A stretch of DNA of 64,000 nt from Malurus cyaneus samueli (taxonomy: Eukaryota; Chordata; Aves; Passeriformes; Maluridae), in assembly GCA_009741485.1 (NCBI GenBank), contig CM019228.1, positions 10,182,696 through 10,246,695 on the forward strand, given 5' to 3'. Shown in pieces: positions 38,301 through 64,000 of the stretch. The first letter of the stretch is position 1. Each line of letters starts with the position of its first letter. The notes below the pieces were generated by a model that worked only from the letters and a program-made list of their open reading frames with translations, had not been told where the DNA came from and made no database searches. The translations under genes and the position numbers were made by a program.

Positions 38301-41300
38301 ATGTGTCTAATTTTTGTCTTTCTGAGTTTTCTCATTGATTACTTAGTTCCATGCATTCTCCTTAGCTCTTTCTCTGACTGCATCTTGGCTGATGGTACAG
38401 AGTTATACAAGAGCTGCTGTGTAATGCAAACATCTGCTCACACATAATGGAGGAATTTGTGACTGTACTTGCCAGTGACAGGTAGAACCAGCTAAGCTAT
38501 AGACCATCCACTTTGTGTTTCTCAAGGTACAACTGAATTTGTGGAGCATTGGCCATTTGTTACAGGAACAGTTAGACAGAGAAACATTTGAAAGATACCT
38601 TTGACTTCAGCTATCAGGAGAGCTTGTCTTGCCCCAGTGACCTAGAGATGTCACCTTTTTCACTCAAGTCATCTGATGAAATGATAAGCAGCAAGATCCT
38701 GGTGTACAGAAGCTGAACTTTCTTCTTGCCCCTGGGGAAGCTGTTCCTTAAAAAATTCCTGTTGGTCATGGAGCAATTGCAAGGAAGAATGATCCATGAT
38801 TCCAGTGCAGGACAGAGCCCCCAGCAGGAAATAAGATGGTAACTTCTCATTGCTTTGAGCAAGTATGTGCTGCCAAAAGAAGAGTTTCTGCTGTGTTCAG
38901 TTGTGTCACCTCACCACTCCTTGTGCTGGCACAACCCTTGACATGGTGAACCAGATTCTCACATTAATACAGATTGAAATTTAATCTTTAAGAATCATTA
39001 TTGCATGCAAGGAGAATGTTGCGGGGCAGGGATGAATGATGGAACAGGACTGTTTCTTTAGCTGCAATGCCAGCTATGCCAATTCAAAATAATCATAATT
39101 TTGGGGCATTCTTTGTTCTGTTTTTCGTTTCAGAAGTGCTATTCAACGAGCCAAGTTACCACCACAGAAACCTAACTTCCCTCTGGAATCTCTAGAAAGC
39201 AAAGAACAGCAGGGACCTCCTTTTACTAGGTAGAAAATCTAATCTTAAAGTAAAGAAAAGACAGCAACTTACAGTAGGCAGCTAATTGGAGAGCTGTGTG
39301 CAAGGGAATGACAAGATGTTCCCCTTTTTTGCACTGACTGCAGAGGACAAGACCAACAGGTTGCAATGTGTATAGTGACCTCACCCTTCTTCCTATACAG
39401 GTCAGAGGTGCCCTTTCAGCAGACATCTGTGAATAAATGTTCTACACAGACTGGGAATTTAATGCTGACACCTCACATGGAAAAAAGTACCTGTAAATGT
39501 CTATCTCACATGGACAATGCTGCTCATCCCCGTTGTCCCTCTCTCACCTGTGCTGCTCTCCCCTCTCTCCCTCTGTGGACACAGGATGTGCACCATGCTG
39601 AGCAGGAGCCAGAGCTGTGGTCTCCTGCATCTTTCATGCCCCAAATGAAAGCTGGCCCAGAAAAGGTGAGAGTATTGGTGAAGGATTAAGGAGTGTGTTT
39701 ACTGGCTGCTACCAGCAGGCCTGTTGCTTATTGCTGCCTTTTTCTTAAGAAGTCTCTTTGAGAAAAATCCCAATATCATTCTGACCTTGCAGAGAGGAGG
39801 TCACCTTGTGAATGGCCACAAAGGAGCCCATTCCCTAGACTCTCAAAAGAACTCCGTGGAGAAGAAGTTGCGACCAAATTTGCAGCCACATTTGCTGTCA
39901 CCTGAGGACTTGGTGGGAAAAGGGAATCACCAGACTGCAGGTAGATCCTCAGATCTAAACAGTAGCAGTTGCTCATCTTCCTCTCTAATCTTTATGAGAC
40001 TGCAAGTCATTGTCACAAAATGTATGGAAGGCAAGGCAGTCTTGTATGCTGTCAGGAGGTAAAGGATATCAGTGTTCCTTTCTGGGATAGTAAATGCAGT
40101 TGTATGGATTCTCCTGAGTCTGGGTCTGCTTTAGGCATTGAAGAATGGGACCTGATTCAGCTGGGTCAGCTTCTTTTAGCAAGAGCATGCTGTTGGTGCT
40201 GGGTGTTCATATGTACAGCAGAATGTGCTTCAGGTGGGAAGAGTTCACCCAGTAAGGCTGAGATTTCCCTGTTCTTACAGTATGGCTGTAAAGACAGATG
40301 GTGTCTAAGCACTTCTCGTGTTTTTAATCACATCAGAGCATGGAATTTTATGTTCTGCAGGACTAGACTGTACTTAATTACTTTTAGGCTAGATGTAAAA
40401 GACTAAATCCTGAACAGGCCAGAACAGTATTTCTAGTACTAAAGCATCCATCAGAGCATTTCTTACCCTTTTGTGTGTTCAAACTGAGCCTTCAGGGCTT
40501 GTATGGCTGTCAGGACTACTGCCCTCTACTGTACCTGATCCTTTAGGGTAAGCAGGTACATGTCACAGGGTGACAAAACATATGGAAAGGACTCAGGAGG
40601 GTTTCATTTTTCCTGTCATTAAAAACATTACCCTTTTCTTTGATAACAAGAAACAGTGGATGTCTGTTCTACCTCTGTATCTTCCATTCAGCTGAAGGGG
40701 AAGAAAGGGAGCATAGTTCCAGAGAAGAAATGGTGTTGCAGAGAAAGGTGGAAGTTGAACTCCGACACATCCAGCAGCAGATGCAGTACTACTACAGCAG
40801 GAAGCAGGAACTCAAGTATGGTGCAGTGCCCCTTTAACCAGCCTTTCTTCATGTTGTCAGCTCAGTGTTGCAGTTTTTCTGTGTATCTACCCTGAAAATA
40901 ATGTCTGTTCACAGTAAAACTGTGAACGAAACAGAAAAGTTTCAGAGTTTTTTATGTTCTCCTTTTGAGTTCACGCTAGGTGAGAGTACATGCATAACTA
41001 CTTCTGTAGTCAGCTGAGTGGTTTAATTATACCTTGGCAGCTCTTGGAGAAGCATGTCAGAGGTATCACTGGGTGTAATCTAAAGACAGTACAAATTAAT
41101 AGGGCAGAGCAGTTGAAATTTAGCTTTTAGTTATTTTATCAAGAGGAGTGAGGACTGAGCTTTTCTAGCTGTCAATTAAAAAAATTAAACATGGCCGGTA
41201 TTTGATAACTGCTCTATTAGAACAAGAAAACAGAAATGCTTAACAGAAAATGGGGCTTGGGGGTGATTTATTGTCAGAAAACTAAGAAGTAGGACTAGAA

Positions 41301-42211
41301 AAAGGAGATGGAGACAAGTTTTCAGATTTCTCTGCTTTTCATCTTCCTATTTCTTTGTTTTACCTTTTAAAAAATATTTTAACCATTCACTTGAGACAAA
41401 AAAATGGGTCTTATTGCAAGTATCAATTGCAAGTCTGAGTTGGCTTAGACTGTTGAGCTTTTAATTGGGATAAGAATCCTTCTAATCCATTTTATCAGGT
41501 GCTGTCAGCAGCAGGCACAGATTCTGCAGCAGTGGCTGGAAATGAGCACACAACCAGGAGCCCAAGATGGTGTGCAAGGAGTTCAGGAAGAATTGGGTCA
41601 GGTGTGTACACAGCATTCCCCTTGAAGCTACTGAAGTGATTATCACTATGCTATGCACTCAGCCTAAGGCTGATGGTAGCTGTGAGGAATTGTGTAGTAA
41701 GCTGTTAGTAAAATGCCAACAGAAGGGAAATTTGTAGTCAGAAGTGGGCTGAGGAGCAGAACAGGTTGTGTAGATGTATCTTCCTGTTTGTTCAGAAATG
41801 TAAGTTTGTGCTCCAGCTGACCTTTCTGAGGCTATTTCCAAGCTAAAGATCAGGCTTTCATAGATTCAATCTTAAAATTGTTTTGCAATTCTTCAAGATA
41901 ATTTCCCTGGGTGCAGACTGCACCTGCACTGCTGTCATGCCTCAGGTTCAGTCAGCTGTGGGTGGTGACACTATCTGTCACTTACTGGCTCTCAAGTGGG
42001 ATAATACAAAAGCTGCTGGAGCAGCTCTTGCTGTCATAAAGACTAAATGCTATTGCACTGTACAAATTTATGATTATGCTCATGCTCTTGTCTTCCCTCT
42101 CAGTTGCAGATGAGGATCAGCACTCTCATCAAAGCACACTTAGCAGACAGACAACATGTGCAGACCCTGCTTGCCCGCCTGCAAGATATCCAGCTTGCCC
42201 TGGATCCGTAA
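20328..42211 (+). CDS. SFI1: SFI1, centrin-binding centriolar repeat protein
   Basis: SFI1 is a long helical protein whose repeats each bind a centrin; it works at centrioles and, in yeast, in spindle pole body duplication. Exons: 20328-20347, 21379-21558, 22573-22644, 24250-24357, 24526-24620, 26104-26221, 26799-26901, 27816-27972, 28743-28904, 29324-29394, 30112-30204, 30574-30740, 30960-31041, 31943-32121, 32354-32429, 33169-33264, 33683-33759, 34396-34498, 34982-35078, 35700-35860, 36282-36356, 36645-36719, 37091-37270, 37987-38228, 39134-39229, 39401-39665, 39793-39940, 40692-40815, 41499-41601 and 42104-42211. All phases match; the total is 3633 nt, 1210 aa (human about 1242). Residues about 67-830 are the repeat array, roughly every 31-35 residues, with motifs such as [17 protein letters not shown] and [12 protein letters not shown] low-complexity linker follows, then a Gln-rich coiled-coil C-terminus (about 1100-1210). 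The start (MEKFRSRS) resembles the human start and lies in a 20-nt exon tail. Very secure identification. Confidence 0.96.
22976..23042 (-). repeat. CR1 LINE 3'-end fragment, antisense
   Basis: The plus strand reads like the reverse complement of a CR1 3' end: a CACAGAAT start, then GAAAGGGACCCACAAAGAT, GTTGAGTCCAA and TTCTATGA. It is about 67 bp, degraded, in an SFI1 intron. Confidence 0.7.
23831..23843. repeat. Short AT microsatellite
   Basis: Uninterrupted AT repeat in the SFI1 intron 22645-24249. Confidence 0.8.
24621..26103 (+). other. SFI1 intron, 1.5 kb
   Basis: No exon or repeat recognised between GTAAGT at 24621 and GCACAG at 26103. Confidence 0.6.
26391..26710 (+). mobile_element. 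CR1 LINE 3' fragment, sense
   Basis: About 320 bp matching the familiar CR1 3' end in order: GGGAGCCTACAGGAAGGCT, the GAGAGGACAAGGGG block, TGGTGAGGCACTG, the CATCCCTGGAAGTGTTCAAG block, and the terminal TTTAAGGTCCCTTCCAACCC then ATTCTGTGGTTCTTTGAA. It is a 5'-truncated non-LTR element, inactive, about 90 bp upstream of the SFI1 exon at 26799. Confidence 0.9.
27040..27184 (+). mobile_element. CR1 LINE fragment, sense
   Basis: Contains GAAGCTGTGTCAGGG, CAGACTGGACATCAGGAAAA, a GAGAGGGTGGTCAGTGCCTG-type block and CCCCAGGGAAATGG in CR1 order. Truncated at both ends, within the SFI1 intron 26902-27815. Confidence 0.75.
27185..27270 (-). repeat. Probable CR1 fragment in opposite orientation
   Basis: The plus strand reads ATCAAGTCCGACTTCCTGCT, then GCAGGACTACATGAAACTAA, then TAAGAGTGTTGTCCAGATGG, which resembles the antisense of a CR1 segment. 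It directly abuts the sense fragment at 27040-27184. Confidence 0.45.
28905..29323 (+). other. SFI1: Probable U12-type (minor spliceosome) intron of SFI1
   Basis: The exon ends AAGCATT and the intron begins GTATCCAATC, matching the U12 donor consensus (G/A)TATCCTTT in 7 of 9 positions. Near the 3' end is TACTTTAAC (29305-29313), 7 of 9 matches to the U12 branch site TTCCTTRAC, with its branch A 11 nt from the final AG and no pyrimidine tract between. The junction is confirmed by protein: T plus AT gives Tyr, and the following [18 protein letters not shown] aligns with the human sequence from memory. Confidence 0.65.
30672..30740 (+). other. SFI1: Optional 69-nt exon extension between two in-frame SFI1 donors
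   Basis: After the HYR codons there is a donor (TATAG before GTATGC) at 30672. The reading frame stays open through [16 protein letters not shown] to a second donor (CTAAA before GTATGG) at 30741. The difference is 69 nt, 23 codons, and both join in frame to the exon at 30960. Several SFI1 exons end at the same HY(R) position, and the short form gives repeat spacing closer to the norm; the extension looks coding. The two forms predict 1187 or 1210 aa. Confidence 0.55.
31467..31490. repeat. Short TG/TA microsatellite
   Basis: Alternating TG then TA dinucleotides with one interruption, in the SFI1 intron 31042-31942. Confidence 0.85.
37328..37368. repeat. Degenerate TG-rich microsatellite
   Basis: Interrupted TG repeats just after the SFI1 exon ending at 37270. 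Confidence 0.6.
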
Positions 42212-42327
42212 TGCACCTGAACCAACTTCCCAGCTCAGGGGTAGGACTCCTTGCCCCTTTCATAGCAGGTGACAATGAAGACATGTATCCATTCACTTAG
42301 TTCAATGTATGCACTTATATTTGATAT

Positions 42328-42333
42328 ATTAAA
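42328..42333 (+). terminator. SFI1: SFI1 polyadenylation signal (ATTAAA)
   Basis: ATTAAA lies 117 nt after the SFI1 stop codon and is followed by T-rich sequence, as expected of a poly(A) site. A further AATAAA occurs near 42,756 and could serve a longer 3' UTR. Confidence 0.5.
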
Positions 42334-42339
42334 GTATTT

Positions 42340-44460
42340 TTGCTTTTTTTTATCATTACTGTAGCTGATCAAAACCAAACTGGAGCTACATCTACCTCAT
42401 GCTGCACTTGTAATACTTAGTTTAGGTTACCTGTTGTGCCAGAAGGATAAGCAACACAGATAAGACTCTTTATTTCAAAATGTTTGCAATTAAATGAGTT
42501 CATGTCAGTAAGTCATACACTTTGACATACAAAAATACCGTGCTACTGATACAGTTGAATTAAATGGATTCTCCATGCAGGAGAAATTCACAGCATTATC
42601 AGTACCCTCAAGGAACTTTGTTTTCACTCCCAGGGTGCATTGCTGGCCCCTGCATCACAAGCAATGTTGGTTTATTAGCTCGCTCTGCACAGTATTAAAA
42701 CCATCATACAAACAGCCTCTTGCATGCTGAATCCTCTCTTCCTTCTGAGATTTCTAATAAAGCAAACATCAAGCAACCCATTCTCCATCATTAGGCTAAT
42801 AGTTACCTTCAGATACTATGGATGATGCTGCTGAACAGGCAGAAATTAAAGCTTAAACTTCCTTTGGCTCTGTCTGGATGTCATAGGCCCCAGTGGAAAA
42901 GAGTGAAAAGATTCAGTTGTCTTTTTCTCTCATACATTGGAACAAATTTGCTTTCTCTTGTCCACACTGAAGTTTAATGCAAAAGGTCACCGTAACTTTA
43001 TTCTATTGGGGTTGATATTTGCCTTACTCTTTTCTCACTCTTAAAGGTTTAAAAAAACTTGTATCTGGTACTGTACTGCTGCAGGAGTAAACTTGCTAAT
43101 GCCAAGAAATTTAACAAGATAGGTGGCTGAGAGCCACTTCAAGCTTTCAAACTCCTCCCTGTGTAAAGTGAGGAAACACTGACTCCTGGAGCCAAATGAA
43201 TTTTCTCCTGCTTGTCACCCAAACAGCCACCCTCATCTGACTCATGGCTAGGCTACATCACTTAAAGGCAGTTTATCATCCCTTCCCTCCTGATGACAAG
43301 CTAAGCATACAAGACTTGGCAAACTGGACATTTGTACAACAAAATTATATTCTATTTTCTGCAGTGCGTACAAAGAAGGGTTTCTTTAGGAGATCAGAGC
43401 TGGTCAAAGCCTGTCATCTCCTTGAAGCAGCAGAAAAGTAGCTCAAGCAGGAAGTAGTACAAGAAATCTTTCAGAAAGCAGAAAGGCAGATTTCATAAGC
43501 GTGTCCACTTCAACAAGCTCTGGACAGCAAAATCAGTTCTAAATGTTTTAGTGCTGGGACTGGAAACAGTTTATTCTCAAAAAACAATTGGTACATTGCT
43601 TTAAAACTCAATTCCTCTTCACTTTGGCAGTGGTTTTTGTCAGTGCCACATGCAGTAGATCCAAGGTGTTAAGATTTTAAATCTTGATGTGAAGTCACAA
43701 AGAGGCTCTAGAATTTTACAGTGGATGAAGCTTCAGCACAACACTTTCAGCCCCCAGCACCTTCCTAGCATTAAGTATGAGGGCAGAAGTCAGAGCCAGT
43801 GTGGGTTTTTTTATATCTTGAATAAGATTAAATTGGTGCCAGTTAAGGGAGGGCCAGATTGGTACCTGGGAAGCAATAGTGGATTTCTTCAAAGAGCCAC
43901 AATATTTTAAACACAGTCAGTGCATAGGGCATTTCACTCCGTGCAGTAAAAATTGGTCCTGAAGTAGTTGTAGCTGTCTGTAATAGAGTAACTAATTCTT
44001 CAATAATTTAGTGACAAAGTAACAATAAGAATACATAGCAGAAAGTAAAAATGTACTTTAGTTGCTATCACATCATCCAAGGAAAACATGCCCTATGCCT
44101 TCCAACTCCTTAATCCAGGAGGTGAAGTAACTCTCTCATAAAGACTTTAAGGCCTGGAATTGCAAAATAAAACCATGGATTAGGAAGAGGGGACAGAGCT
44201 TCACCTGTCTTAAAAAAAAAAAATCACAAGATGACAAGTTCCGTTGTCTGGAATGTAGACACTGTTTTCAGGTTTAAAATACATTGCAAAGTCCATTTTT
44301 AAAGGGATGATGTCAGACAAAAGAACTAAAGTTGTCTAAGAGTAGAAAAATTTAGGATGAGTGTCATTCACTGTAGTGACTGACTGTTGTAGGTTTTGCT
44401 TTGTTTGGGCTGTGAAGGCACACCAGCCGATTTCACTGTTTGACTCTCTGTGCATTCAGA
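42340..44460. other. Convergent intergenic / 3' UTR region between SFI1 and PISD
   Basis: No coding exon is recognised. SFI1 (plus) and PISD (minus) converge here. A 65-codon plus-strand frame at 43244-43441 has no recognisable homology and is not called. The sequence may include long 3' UTR forms of either gene. Confidence 0.5.
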
Positions 44461-44467
44461 GACTCCC

Positions 44468-44473
44468 TTTATT
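44468..44473 (-). terminator. PISD: Candidate PISD polyadenylation signal (AATAAA)
   Basis: Read on the minus strand this is AATAAA, about 505 nt downstream of the PISD stop codon. It is the first canonical signal found after the stop. Other TTTATT sites further left (for example near 43,570) could be used for longer forms. Confidence 0.4.
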
Positions 44474-44977
44474 TAATAATTTCACCAGAGTTTCTTAGAA
44501 TAGAATAAATATGAGAACATATTCATTACTCAAGGTCTGAAAAACAGATACTGCAGACACAAGGTACCAGGTCTGACTTAGCCTGTCAGTGTCCCTTTAA
44601 ATTCAGGTAATCTCTACCTCCACCCTTTCCAATTGCACCTGCCTAGGAAGGCTTAAAAGGGACTTAGAGGCTCTAAGAAAACATAATTATCCTGTGGCAC
44701 ATTCAGGGGAGAACAAGAAAGACTACAGGCACAGGGTGGGACAGAAACCACCGTGGGCAACATCTTTAAAGGCAGTTGTTGATACATCCATGATCATTCA
44801 ATTCAGTTTCTACATTCAGCAGCAGGTAAATGTAGACCAAAATACTTTCAAGTTTAACACAGCAGTGACATCTTTTCTCCTCACCCAGGGCCTGCTGAGT
44901 GATACAAACTTGATAAGTGAAACACTCAGTAGTGTGAAAAGTGTCCCTTTGTATAGAAAATCTTGCTGAGACAGTTT

Positions 44978-63973
<18,996 letters not shown>

Positions 63974-64000
63974 CTGCAAATACAACAAACAAGAAGTGGC

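Noticed and set aside
43244..43441. 65-codon plus-strand frame in the SFI1/PISD gap
   Set aside because: Short, no recognised homology, and no splice or promoter context; likely chance.

Overview
The window is nuclear vertebrate DNA and almost certainly avian. It carries three intron-rich genes in the conserved order EIF4ENIF1 - SFI1 - PISD. The only interspersed repeats I recognise are fragments of the avian/reptilian LINE CR1, and the intergenic spaces are short. I cannot name the species. No bacterial, viral, CRISPR or toxin-like content is visible.

Layout. (1) 1-17.9 kb, minus strand: EIF4ENIF1 (4E-T), the eIF4E-binding P-body scaffold. All 18 coding exons from ATG to stop can be placed, giving 2928 nt (975 aa); the 3' UTR runs off the left edge. 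(2) 17.5-18.65 kb: a CpG island between EIF4ENIF1 and SFI1, which are head to head, so it probably acts as a bidirectional promoter. A second CpG-rich block lies at about 19.4-19.83 kb. (3) 20.3-42.3 kb, plus strand: SFI1, the centrin-binding repeat protein of centrioles. Thirty coding exons join in frame to 3633 nt (1210 aa). (4) 42.3-44.98 kb: the convergent 3' ends of SFI1 and PISD. (5) 44.98-63.97 kb, minus strand: PISD, mitochondrial phosphatidylserine decarboxylase, complete at the C-terminus but lacking its first coding exon (beyond the right edge). An alternative N-terminal exon at 49,805-49,970 corresponds to the short, non-mitochondrial (lipid-droplet type) isoform. A further CpG island at about 55.7-56.7 kb inside a PISD intron may be its promoter.

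The genes do not form one pathway: 4E-T represses and stores mRNAs, SFI1 builds centrin arrays at centrioles, and PISD makes phosphatidylethanolamine. Their adjacency is ordinary vertebrate synteny. I did not find a new biological system. The observations most worth following up are a probable U12-type intron in SFI1, an in-frame choice of splice donors next to a shortened part of the SFI1 repeat array, a NAGNAG acceptor in EIF4ENIF1, and the alternative-promoter arrangement of PISD. Exon edges were placed by reading GT/AG sites and checking phase by hand; comparison with human proteins is from memory.
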